Positions 48,512 to 59,289 of a stretch of DNA of 64,000 bases are shown here, piece after piece. The notes under the pieces are model-generated. The model did not search any database. It had not been told where the DNA came from and saw only the letters and a program-made list of their open reading frames with translations. Within the stretch, counting starts at the first letter, position 1; each line of letters begins with the position of its first letter. Source of the stretch: Thuidium tamariscinum. Its lineage: Eukaryota; Streptophyta; Bryopsida; Hypnales; Thuidiaceae. A program made the position numbers and the translations under genes. The stretch is taken from assembly GCA_947034885.2 (NCBI GenBank), contig OX344754.2:9059001-9123000 (forward strand). The letters run 5' to 3'.

Positions 48512-48733
48512 CTCACAATAGACACTGCAAATGTTTAGTGTTCGATGAATGACAAGGAATTCTTCCGTGTAGGATAGAACTACAACTATTCATCCTTGAA
48601 ATTAGGGGTGGAAGGTAGAGATTTTTTACAATAAATTGACTTCAAATGAGTTCTTTTGGATTTTTTTATACCAATGATTCCCACGGTTATTGAAAAGATG
48701 ATTTCTATAGGGACCTTCTATATTCTTCCAGGG
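48512..48733. mobile_element. TTAA-flanked element (second in the chain)
   Basis: It shares TTAA 48508-48511 with the preceding element and TTAA 48734-48737 with the following one. The interior 'ttcgatgaatgacaaggaat' and 'attcatccttgaaattaggg' match the 55992-56212 element. The left terminus has diverged (CTCACAATAG). Confidence 0.6.
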
Positions 48734-48737
48734 TTAA

Positions 48738-48946
48738 CCCTTGAAGGATGAACTAGTGGCCATAGAAATCATGCATTTTGGTATTGTGTGACATCATCTA
48801 CTTTTAATAAGCCAAATATACACATTAGAAGTCAAAGTTTTGTAGAAGATCTCCCCTTTCCACCCTTAATACTGAGGATGAATAGTTGCACTTTGTCCTA
48901 GAAGGACAAATTTTTTTGTCATCCATTGGACACTAATTGTTTTGAA
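48738..48946. mobile_element. TTAA-flanked element (third in the chain)
   Basis: TTAA 48734-48737 precedes CCCTTGAAGGATGAAC. A TTAA at 48947-48950 marks the probable right end. The interior closely follows the 8488-8680 element ('agaagatctcccctttccac', 'gaggatgaatagttgcactt'). Confidence 0.6.
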
Positions 48947-48978
48947 TTAATCTTGTTATGTTGTAGCAGATACTAATT

Positions 48979-49337
48979 AAGGTCACTTTGCCTATGATGT
49001 GCAAAATACCATCGAATCCATCACACATAGAAATATTCTAGTAGTGCACATTTTAGATTTTGGATGTTGCGGACACTAAGGTAACTTTGCCTATGACATG
49101 CAAAATGCCATCCAATCCATTGCGTGTAGAAAATATTCTAGTAGTGCACATTTTAGATTTTGAATGCTACGGATACTAAGGTAGCTTTGCCAATTATAGG
49201 CAAAATACCATCTAACCCATCACATGTAGAAACATTATAGTTGTGCACATTCTAGATTTTGGAATGTAGAGTATGTCTACAATTCTACTTGTGATAGGTT
49301 GGATGGCATTTGGCTCATCATGCGTAGAGTTACCTTA
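48979..49337. repeat. About 100-bp minisatellite: three direct units and one inverted unit
   Basis: Units start at about 48979, 49078 and 49178 with 'aaggt.acTTTGCC', each containing 'gcaaaataccatc' and 'tgcacattttagattttg'. They are followed at about 49262-49337 by a partial inverted unit ('ggttggatggcatttggc...gcgtagagttacctt'). Non-coding. Confidence 0.8.
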
Positions 49338-51466
49338 AAGGGTGAAGTAAGAGTAGTTGTTCATTTAAGCAATTTTGGAGCAAATTGTGAGTAGTATGAG
49401 GTTGTAGACATTTTCTTAATGTCAAAAGATAGAAAATAAGGAGATAGGAAATTTTTTAGAATTTTATTTGAAAAATTGAAATTACTTATTGTGAATTTTG
49501 GAAGCCATAAAATGCACTTTATGCATTCTCAATGTTAGAGTCTTCTAATTCCAATCATTTTTAAATTATTTTTTTGCTTATTTCTTCCTATTTTCTTGCT
49601 CACTACTATAGAACATGTGTCATAACCTTTTTTAATCCCAACCTTGAAAAAGACTAAAAAAATACAATCCAGACCTCGATTGGAAATCTCTTCTAGCCTT
49701 GGTTATAATTACTACACTTCTATAGGTTGGGTGTTGGGTGTGGTTGAATAAAGACAATTGATGCATTATCCTTGAGTGTCCAATGGATGATAGAAAATCA
49801 CTATATGTAAATAGAAGTGTAATTGTTTATCATTCTAATTTTGTGCAAAATGGAAGGTATTGGATAGTAATTTGACCTCCAATGAGTACTTTAAAAAAAA
49901 AATTAAAAGTAGATGATTCACATTGTTCCAAAAAAGATGGTTTTAATAGTGACTAGTCCACCCTTATAGGATTAAAAACATCATCAATTTTGAAGTATTG
50001 TAGTCCAAAATATCACTAAAGTATAGAGTTTTCAAAACTTACAATCTTTTAGTGTACATATTGTAGATGATATGAATCAAATTTGGAGTCATTTAGCCAC
50101 ATAGATTGGAAGATTATACTATTTTAGTGTAAAAAAAAGATATTGAAATTTTCCTAGAAACACATTCGGAGGTGCATGAAATTTGATTTCTAAACCTACT
50201 CAAATGAAACAATATTTGAATGGTAAAGTGCTTCAAAACCAACATACAAACACATTGGTGAAAGAAAATTTCATTCAATTAATTCATTATGTCTTGAAAA
50301 TAACTTTGAAATGTCAAAAAAGAATGCAAGAAAGTTGCAAAAAATACATCTAAGGTTGAAATTATTTCTACAATGATCCCCAATCACTCATAACTTCTTA
50401 CATTGATATGAAATTTTAAGCACAAAAATTAGACTAGTACATACAACTTTTCTAATTTTTTTCATTGGGAACAGACATTTCATAAAGAAAAAAACAAACT
50501 ATTGAAGTTCATTATAATCCAAATTGTCCTTTAAAATTTTGAACTTTAAATTACTCCCAAACATTCAAAAACCTTTGGATTGGTACAAAAATCTAACCTC
50601 AATATAACTAGACTTCAAGGAAAACATTAATCAACAAATTTTTATTAAAAAAAAATTGGAAGAAGGAGATACAAGCCCTCAAAGTTGCAGCCATCAAAAT
50701 GTAGTTTGGTGAGATCAAATTGAACTTGTCAACTTTGAACTTCAAATATACTATGCAAAACAAAAATAAAAAAAACTTACTAACAAATTCATAAGAAAAT
50801 GAATTCTAAAAATTGGGCCTAATTTAGTCATTCTATAAACATTTGTAACCATATGAAATACAATGATATTGGCACCCAAATATTCATTTTAGATGAAGAA
50901 TGTTTTTATTTACTCATACATTAGTCACTATAAATCATTTTTATGTGTTTGTATTTTTTTTAAAGTCCATATGTAAACAATTAATTATTGTGGCAATCCA
51001 TACATTTATCTTTGCGAGCTAGTAATTCAATATTGATAGACATTGGTTGTCAAAATAGATACATGGATTTCGTTTTAACTAAATTATTATATTTTTAATC
51101 CAAAAAAAGCATTGAAAACTATAATACTTTGTGAGATTTTTATATTGAAATGCATACACCTCCCTAAAATCAACCTTGTGACATGGTTATTGAGACATCA
51201 AACCATGCATCTACTCATGTACAATAAATCAAGAATAAAGCTTGCCAATTTTACTTCATTTCCTAGCTACATGCAAGTTAGCAATTTCACTTGATTTGAG
51301 ATTTAAGAAATTGAACATATCCATTTGCTTTGAGGATGGTTCCAATGGAAAGTGGAAAGTGTTTTCATGATAATCACCATTGAAAATTTAAACACGCAAC
51401 TATTGATTTGGAACTATTTACAATTCCTACTTATAAAAAATAAATGCATTTCAACAATTATTATAA
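49338..51466. other. AT-rich intergenic DNA with partial element copy (about 50030-50740)
   Basis: The 50030-50740 stretch follows the interior of the 24682-25909 TTAA element ('catattgtagatgatatgaa', 'cacattggtgaaagaaaa'). Its terminal repeats were not found. No gene recognised. Confidence 0.45.
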
Positions 51467-51937
51467 TTGCAAGGTGAATTGTCTAAAGAGTTTAATAGAT
51501 TTGTATGTGAAATTAAGTTCTTTAGAAGTTCATTTAGTGTGCTAACCCTCTTTATAGTTGTTCATGTCACCTCCAATCCCCCTCAAAAATTATATGCAAA
51601 ATTTGAAAACATTGTGAGACAAAGAAGCATACTAAATATAGAAAAATACTCTTCTCTTGTTGCAATCTCACAACTCCTATACAATTTTGCACTCAAAATT
51701 TGTGTGCTTACTAATAAACAAGATCTTCAATCATCAATACATTTAGAATTTGGAAAAAAATCAATTTGCTTCATTAAGGATGACTACAAGCTAATGCACT
51801 TTTTTCATAGCCAAAACACCCGTGAAAAGGCTTGGGCATTTAGGGGTTGGTATATCAATTGCATTTTCCAGTGTATCAACAATGAACATATCAAAGTTTT
51901 GCTAATTCTAGAGCCTTACATCAACCCTTTTTTGTAG
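51467..51937 (+). CDS. Unrecognised 156-codon open frame, doubtful
   Basis: An uninterrupted ATG frame in AT-rich DNA, longer than its neighbours' chance frames. The protein is rich in Phe, Ile, Lys and Asn, and has a hydrophobic stretch near residues 20-35 (SSFSVLTLFIVVHV). No known domain or catalytic motif is visible. No splice sites, promoter or codon bias support it. It may be a fragment of a mobile element or chance. Confidence 0.15.
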   Translation: MQGELSKEFNRFVCEIKFFRSSFSVLTLFIVVHVTSNPPQKLYAKFENIVRQRSILNIEKYSSLVAISQLLYNFALKICVLTNKQDLQSSIHLEFGKKSICFIKDDYKLMHFFHSQNTREKAWAFRGWYINCIFQCINNEHIKVLLILEPYINPFL

Positions 51938-54566
51938 TTTTTGAGAAAGTGCTAGGATGGCAATCACTAATAATTTGGTAAAGCATTGTATTTCTACTAC
52001 CATCTATCTTTAGGACCAAAAAACATTTTGCCATTATATTCATATACTATTTCATCCAAATTTGACAATTTCATCCATATTTTTAATAAAAATGAAAATT
52101 TTCTAGCAAAAAAAGATTAATCTTATTTGGTGAAAAGTAAACATTTATATGGAAATGGTGCAATACGGCACTATGGTGCAAAAAAAAAGGCTTACATGGT
52201 TTTAACTTTGAATTTCAAACTTTATTCTACAAGGGTCTAAGAATTGAAAAGACATGAAAGAACTTGAATTAAATGCCAATTTCAATTAGTTTCAAGGAAA
52301 TCTTTACTGAAAATTCTTTTAAGAAATCAAATTTCTCAAAATTTGTCAATCAATTGGTAAATTTTCACTATATTGACCTCCTATCTAATTATACAATGAT
52401 TCAAAATACGCACTCAAGATCAATATAGTTTGATCTTCTAATTGAAAGTACAATCCTACATTTGTTCTACTCCTTTTTTTGAGATGCAATACCAATAGTA
52501 CTATCTACCTTACATCCATACCTTAATTCTTGAAAGACCAGTTAGTGACTGTGCAATTATTTCTTTCAGCATTGTATAAATCATTGATATAAAAAATTGC
52601 AAAAGCATTCATTGAAAGTCAAACTACTAATCAAGATCTCTTCTTTTCATAAATTTTTTTGAGGATGAATAGTTGCACTTTTATTCTATATAGAAGGATT
52701 TTCAGTTATTCATCGACTAGAAAATGGCTATGGTATTGTATATATGTTACTCTTTAAAGGATAGGCTAGTGATTGTGAAAGTTCATTGTGTGAATTCCTT
52801 CTACAAATGTCTAAATTGTTGGCTTAAAAAATGTGAAAACACTCATAGAAAGTTTGTGAAGAAGTCAAACTATTGTATAAGACCTCTTTTTGTCATACAA
52901 AATTTCAATGCTCTATAGATGTTTTTTTGTCTTATATAGAAGGATTCTTTGTCATTTACTAAACCCCCTTGGCCATGGTGTCTTTTTACATATATTAAAG
53001 TTAAATTAGGCTATTTGTTTTGTTTTGTTTGTTTTCACAACCAATTTGTTTTGTAGGTTATGAGGTAGATCTCCAAGACTATGCTTCCTACAATATTGTT
53101 GAAAAGCCTAATAGAGAAAGTGTGGATGTGCTTTGCTTTGTGGCATTCCAATTCATAACAAAAAAGATATTCAATTTCAAAGTTTTTTGTAAATTAGAAA
53201 AAAAGAAAATAACCTTTATTTTTATTATTATATTGTAGCAACAACATAGGGCACAATAAGATAAACCAACCTAATTTTGTCTCAAACTCAATTTCGTCAA
53301 TCTATATTTGACTCCAATTCCATCCATTCAAGCATCCAAATTTGTTCAAAAAATCAACCAAATGTACCTAGAAATTTGACAAAAGAAATGCATTAATATC
53401 TTTTTTAGGTTGTAAATTAGCGGCTTGTGTACCTTAGAGGGCCTCAACCCTTGGCATGGGAAAGAGACTCAGCTAAAGTCTATATGTTGTGTAGAACAAA
53501 GGTGGCCAGGGTGTGTGGTGGTAAGTAGGCTGCCCCACTGCTATTGGGTGAATGAGGAACGGGAAAGGGGACAAATACAACTTCTTAAAAATTGCATTGG
53601 TCACATCTTTAGTGCAACTCCATAGTTGTTGTTAGACAAGATGTAGGGGTTAGGTGGTTGGGCCTCTCTTAAGGGAGGAGGCTCAAAAAGCGACCATCTA
53701 AGCACTGATGTGCCTTTTTCATATATCTCCTGATATGGAAATATTTTTAGCTTATTTTTTAGTGAAAGAAAAATAGATGAGGAATCAAGCACAAGTTGTT
53801 TCATATTTTTTGAAGCATTATTGAATTAGTTATGAATTTTTGAACACAATCTGTTGTAGGTCCCTATTAGTGATCATAGGCCCTTGAAAACCCATCCATC
53901 CATAGTTTCCAAAAAAATCAGGCCTTGTTCAAAAACAAGCATTGCAACATATGTGAAGTAATTGAAATGGTTTCTAAAAATGTTCCTTTCTAAATTTGAA
54001 ATGAATGCTTGATAGCATCATTATTTCAGATTTTTCAATACTTGTAAGATGGTAGTTGAACAACGAATTCTAATTTAGAATTAAATTAGTAGACACCTAA
54101 TCACTTAGTTGGGAATGAACCAGGTGTGGTTCTTAAACCATCCATTGAAGAAGTACAAACAAATCTCATCAAGCTCCATTGTAATCCATTATAATGCAGA
54201 GTTCATTTTTCCAAAGTTCACATGTTCAATTCAGAACCCCTACTGGATGGTTGCAAAAGCCTGCTCGGTTTTAGAACCCTCTCCTATACTTGTCATCATC
54301 ATGAGAAAGACCTCCTGTGCATGGACTCTACTTTAGAAGTTGTGCCAAAGCACATACTGTGGTAGGCCGGACACTCTCCATTTTGCTGTGCACTTGGGAA
54401 ATTTGACCATGACTGGTCATTCTCTGAACCTCACTTTGTGTGCCATGAAAAAGTGCTTCCATCACAACCAAATACCCAGTTTGAGCCTTTGGCCGGACAG
54501 CCGTGGGATGCTCTCATTATGGGTGAAAATACATCTGGGTGAACAAATTGATAAAAGTCCAACACT
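51938..54566. other. AT-rich intergenic DNA with MITE relics
   Basis: Relics of the short TTAA subfamily occur at about 52525-52715 and 52745-52960 ('gaggatgaatagttgcactt', 'ttattcatcgactagaaaatgg'). A less AT-rich stretch at 53420-53700 (frame 53425-53625) has no recognisable product. From about 54100 the sequence turns to moderate GC. Confidence 0.4.
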
Positions 54567-54950
54567 TTAAGTTACATTATCTTTCTCTAGGTTAGTCGCG
54601 TCATCCAGTTTGAGCATCTCTGCTTCCGTATTGCAAATGCACCTGAGTGTCAGGGATCCTTCTAATGATCTCGTTTGCAACTGGAGTTCTTCCAGTCCAA
54701 TTCCCACAGCACACGCCTCCAAACAGAATGCTACCAAGTCCTCTGCCGCAAGCTGCTTCCACAACTAACTGAGGTCTCTAATCCTAAACGAAATGATCAC
54801 TCTCAAGCTCTTAGAGCACTCAAGTAAGTTACAGCACTGTCTCAACTTCAAACGCCACACAGTAAGAAACTTGCGACTCTTTGTTTGGTAGAGACCTCTA
54901 ATCTGTGCTCTACGAAAGCCCTTACCGGGCTTTCTTGAATAGCAAAACAA
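54567..54950 (-). other. Possible coding fragment, unrecognised
   Basis: On the minus strand two frames in the same register (54950-54765 and 54764-54567) are separated by one TAG. The second reads LWKQLAAEDLVAFCLEACAVGIGLEELQLQ at its start, then TRSLEGSLTLRCICNTEAEMLKLDDATNLEK, which is unusually protein-like. The TAG sits in an acceptor-like context (GTTAG|TTG), so this could be an exon or a disabled fragment. I cannot name a family. Confidence 0.2.
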
Positions 54951-55991
54951 TACCTGGAAAGGGTTTCCTAAACCTTCGAGATGAGTTTACTGTATCTTGT
55001 ACGCTAGATTGTTAGCCACCATATTCTGCTCTAGGAGTTTGCCTTGTACAGGATCTTGAATTTCGGATTCCTTTGTACTTGGCAGCAGCAGCCGTGGTTC
55101 ATGATAAAGCACAAACGATCGAAGAAAGCCTCAGAACAAGACGTACTAAGTTGTGATGTAAGCCAAAGGATGCTAAAACTGTATGGAGTTCACCATCCTA
55201 TCTCCAAATACTAACCCTTGTTGCTATCTACCGTATTCATATCGTTGTGGGCCTCTCATTTTTGAATGTAAATAGGGTTGGCTACTGTCGATACTGATAT
55301 GAAACCTCCCACGCTGAATGGTTGCATTACAAATTCATACACAGTGATGAAAAATTGATCTCCAGAGATTTTGGCTCTTAACTTGTAACCAAATTGATAT
55401 CTCCGTAGCTCTAAGAAAAACACTCCTACATTAGGTTGAAATGCTGATCGTCTTGCGAACAATATCATCTAAGCAAAACAGAATTCTGCAATTTAGGTCA
55501 GACCAGCCATGGACGTCGAAATCTGAGGGAGGAAGGCATAGGAGGCAAGAATGGCATTTGAGTTGAACTCTACGTCAATCGATGCAGAGCCTGTAATTGA
55601 AAGCAATCTCAGAACCCTCCATTTTCGATACAGAAAAACGAGTCACATTAAGGGCAATGCAGAGCGGAGAGCGGAGGATCAATCCCGGAAAAATTTGTGA
55701 CAGAGGCAATTCAAATTCTGCACACTCAAGTGCCTACCGCGAACCTAAGACGTCCATTTACCTCCATAATCCGTGAGCACTCTCCAAACGCTCTCAGCAA
55801 TGAAAACATCCTCATGGATAACGCGGTTACACCACTTCTTACTGTACTAATCCTCATACCAAGAATTGAAGCGCAAAGTGCACCACCGCAAGGAACGAAC
55901 GATTCTAAAAATTCAATCAAAGCGCTTAGATCCTACTGTGATGCATGTTATCAATCAAGTCCCAGTGCACTACACCAAATATTTTCTTTAA
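54951..55991. repeat. Moderate-GC DNA with dispersed repeat copy C (about 55560-55930)
   Basis: The stretch 55565-55900 aligns with 5165-5500 ('gaactctac.tcaatcga', 'cagaaaaacgagtcac', 'ctgca.actcaag'). The rest is unassigned. The frame 55697-56119 (+) overlaps the repeat and the adjacent MITE and is not credible. Confidence 0.55.
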
Positions 55992-56212
55992 CCCTTAAAC
56001 GACGCCCAAGCCATTTTCTGGTCGATGAACTTCAGGGAATCTTTCTATATAGGACAGAATTGCAATCATTCATCTTCAGAATTAGGGGTGGAAAAGGAAG
56101 ATCTTCTACAGTGCTTTGACTTCCAACGTGTGTTTTTAGATTTTTTTGAACCAATGATTTTCATGGTATCAAAATTCCTCAATTCCACGGCCACCGGCTC
56201 GTCATTTAGGGG
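55992..56212. mobile_element. TTAA-flanked MITE with intact ends
   Basis: TTAA at 55988-55991 and 56213-56216. The ends read CCCTTAAACGACGCCCAAGCC and, from the right, CCCCTAAATGACGAGCCGG. It is 221 bp. Interior as in the 48512-48733 element. Relatively GC-rich and CpG-containing, suggesting a younger copy. Confidence 0.82.
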
Positions 56213-56216
56213 TTAA

Positions 56217-56791
56217 TGAATATCATTGAGCAGAATTCCTTCCGCAAGAATTGGAAGGCGCAATCGACCACACTGCAACGTGAGCACTTGGAAAACACGT
56301 ACCATAAGACCCACTCCCCGACCTCTATCCTATCCACGTTCAATGGTCGGCGACATTTGTGGGATCTTGGAGCTGGACCGATAAAGATTGTGACATATAT
56401 GTGTACATGATGTTATAAATTCTAGGACAAATTAAATGGATTTTATGTTTCAGTGCAGGTGAAACCGGCTAACGTATTGAGTCACAGTAATAAATGATAG
56501 AACATGTTGATTTGTATCACTCGATCAACACGTACACGAACTTGTACACAATTAGATCCCCCAAAATCTGATTCCATTTCAACCACCAGAAGTACACAGG
56601 TCCGAAATACAACCCTTGCATTGGAACCAAGATTTATACCCCAATATAATAATCCCCTGCTAGCAAGCTGACACTTCAGATCGATTACAGCTACTCACAG
56701 TAGTTGAGCAGATCACTTATCCCACCGTAAACTACCAAAACTATTGTAACGATCCGAGTAAGCTAGCTAACGAATCTGTGCGTGAATATAA
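56217..56791. other. 3' flank of the Bet v 1-like gene
   Basis: Moderate-GC DNA expected to contain the 3' UTR of the minus-strand gene ending at 56792. No exact AATAAA was found on the minus strand near the stop. Confidence 0.45.
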
Positions 56792-58778
56792 TCAGGCGTA
56801 GCGCTCGGGGTTGGCCTTGGCGGTCGCGGCCAGCGTCTTCCACACGCTCGTCACCACGTCACGGATGTGCTCCGGAGGACCCATGTCGCCGTCCGGCACG
56901 TACGTGGCCACCCACACGGCGCTGGTGCTGCCGGCGCTGGGACCGGCGCTGAAGTGCATGGTGGCGGCGAAGTACTTGTAGCGCGGGTCGCCTTTCAGCA
57001 TCGTGTACCCCATCCGCTTCTCCTCCTGGTCGATGAAGTCCATGCGCTCCGTCACGGTCTCCGCGAACTGGACCGCTGCAAACCAGGCACACGACACGTC
57101 GATGTAAAATGCAATGGAAAACCAAGCACACTAATGGCTAGCAGTGGGAATATATGCAAAGGGCGCGTTAGGTCGAGTCGAAGTCATGAAAAATCAAGCA
57201 AGAGCCGTATGAACTTTGGCCCTCCTGAAACATGTCAAGCAATTGCAACGCGAGCGATGCGAAAATGCAAAAGCTTCGATGCAAACCGCTGCAAGTCATA
57301 CATCCAGACACACGAGCAACGAAGCAAATTACAACAACACTGCACAATCGAGCTAATCGTGAGAAGTCACAAGAAATCAAGCAAGAGTATTGGGAGAAGT
57401 AGAAGAAATTAAATCAAGAAAAGCTATGCATGTGAAAAAAGGCACGTAGTTGAATCACAAGCTAGCCCGGTGAAGCTAGTCCAGCAAATGCTTCCTGGAT
57501 TTCTGAGTTACCAGGTCCGAAGCAAGCCGTGCACACGACTCATCGACGCCAAGCGTCGATGCCAAAAGTAATCAGAAACCAAGAAAAGTCTGGCAACACT
57601 CATGAGACATTAAGCAGAATTGGAGCAATGAAAAATGCCTTTCATGTCAAACGTTAGCTGCGCATGTGAAATGTGTCCCGCAAAAGCAATGCGAAAAGAC
57701 AGGGCTCCATCACATGAAGCTAGTCAAGGGAATTGAAGGCAAATGAATGCGAATTGCCATGCAAAATGAAAGGTTGCTGTACCAGGTCCGAACTTGACGA
57801 CGCGAACGGTGCCCGGCCCTCCGTGACCCTCGACCATGGTGGACGACTCGAAGTGCTGCGGCATCTGCTCCAGCAGAATCTCGTCCGCCTGTTTTAGCGC
57901 ATTCCAGAGCGCGTTCAGGGACACATCCAGGGTCTCCGCGTGCGTGAACGTCTTCTTCATGTGCACCGCCTTCTCCAAGGTCTGGAAAACCAGCTCCGCC
58001 ACCGCCTTGATGTGCTCCGGAGGACCCATGTCGCCCACCGGCACGAACGTCGCCGTCCAGGTGGCCTCTGTTACTGCCGCGTCTTTGGCGACGAACTGGA
58101 TCTCGGCGCTGAAGGCTCTGTAGCGCGAGTCGCCCTCCAGCACGGTGTAGCCCAGTGTCTTGGTGGCGTCATCGAACTTGTCCATGCGCTCCTTCAGGAA
58201 ACGCGCATGCTTAATCGCTGCACATTGATACCGACAGACGAAGGCAAATCCGAAAATGAATATCATGCAACGAACATAAGCGATCTTGGAGACCAATAAA
58301 CGCACTATTTAATTCGCATGCATCCCGAAAGACAAATATTTTATGAAAAAATGGTCGAGAACGACGAGCTAGTAAGATTGCATTCCTATCAATTATTAAG
58401 CAACTCCAGTACCTAGCTCTCCAACTGAAAAGAAACGAATCAAAGGAATTAGAACTCGATCAGAACACACGAGATCAAACCAACGCACTAATTCGCATCC
58501 AGAATATATGGGAAATCATGAAAAGATGGTCACTCGAAAGAAAACTAAAGAGCCACATTGCATGTGAAATGGCTAGAGTGCTTGAAGTACGTGCACGTAC
58601 CTGGTCCCGTGGTGACCAAGCGGATGCTGCCCGGCTCGCCATGTCCCTGCAGAAACTCGACCTTGGCGAAATACTCAGGCAAGAGGTCACAGAAAATGCC
58701 GTCGACATGCTTGCACGCCTCCCAAAGGTCGTCAGCGGAGGCCTGGAGCGCGGCGGTGTGCGAGAGGGTCTGCGCCAT
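56792..58778 (-). CDS. Two-domain Bet v 1-like (PR-10/MLP superfamily) protein, 298 aa, 3 exons
   Basis: Exons 58778-58601, 58217-57783 and 57075-56792 (GT-AG, both introns phase 1) give 897 nt. The protein is two fused Bet v 1-fold domains, residues 1 to about 145 and about 146 to 298. Each has the glycine-rich loop (GHGEPGSIR, 45-53; GHGGPGTVR, 190-198), the LGYT/MGYT..L.GD.RY strand region and the late (D/V)GDMGPPEHI motif before the C-terminal helix. Each domain is split by an intron right after its TGP/FGP sequence, at Ala60 and Ala205, exactly 145 codons apart. The middle exon therefore carries the second half of domain 1 and the first half of domain 2. This fits internal duplication of a two-exon gene. 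Known Bet v 1 proteins are usually single domains of about 150-160 aa that bind hydrophobic ligands in the cytosol; the ligand here is unknown. Start MAQTLSHTAA fits the fold's beginning, and a TATA box lies upstream. Exons are markedly GC-rich compared with the surroundings. Confidence 0.9.
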
Positions 58779-58892
58779 GGTTGCAAAACGCGAATCGAAT
58801 CGAAAAAGCTAGCTGCAGACCGAAAACAGGCAAGCTTGTAGACTGAGGAATGAGAGAGTGAGAGTGTGGGATGGTGAGGCCTTGCACCTGGA

Positions 58893-58898
58893 TTTATA
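58893..58898 (-). promoter_or_regulatory. TATA box of the Bet v 1-like gene
   Basis: CGTATAAATC on the minus strand, about 115 bp upstream of the ATG at 58778. This would place transcription start near 58865 and give a 5' UTR of roughly 90 nt. Position and match are good; activity is inferred. Confidence 0.55.
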
Positions 58899-59289
58899 CG
58901 CACCCAAGATCGATCTCCACTCGTAGATTTTCAGTATTTTCTTTCTCACGACCAAGATTTTCACTGCAGAGACACGAGAAGCTTCGATCGATCGTAATTC
59001 TGCAGGTGTGAGTGGACGTGGAAGAATATCCGGAGTCCACTGGTACGTGGAGGACGGGTGAGGACCGGCCGCAGACGTCCCTATCGAGTATCGACCCGGC
59101 GTTTCGGAGGATCGTCGAAGTTTGACTATCAACTGAAGTCATTTGCATCGACTGGACGATTGATTGCATCGACTGGACGATTGAGGGCAGCGGCGGCACT
59201 GCGAATTTCAATTCTTGAACTCGATCTGAATTCGGTCTCAACTGAATTCTTGTCGTTCTGGTCTTCTGGAAGGGAAGCTTCATGAAATA
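58899..59289. promoter_or_regulatory. Upstream region of the Bet v 1-like gene, with 21-bp direct repeat
   Basis: Moderate-GC promoter-proximal DNA. Two perfect tandem copies of a 21-bp unit lie at 59143-59163 and 59164-59184 (unit starts ttgcatcgactgg). Each unit contains GACTGGACGATTGA. They could be duplicated cis-elements; no factor is assigned. Overlapping short frames on both strands are by-products. Confidence 0.35.

Noticed and set aside
53425..53720. Moderate-GC segment considered as a SINE (tRNA-like A and B boxes)
   Set aside because: No convincing A/B box pair, poly(A) tail or flanking duplication could be identified.
55697..56119. 140-codon plus-strand frame
   Set aside because: Spans the junction of dispersed repeat C and a TTAA MITE, so it is a chance join.
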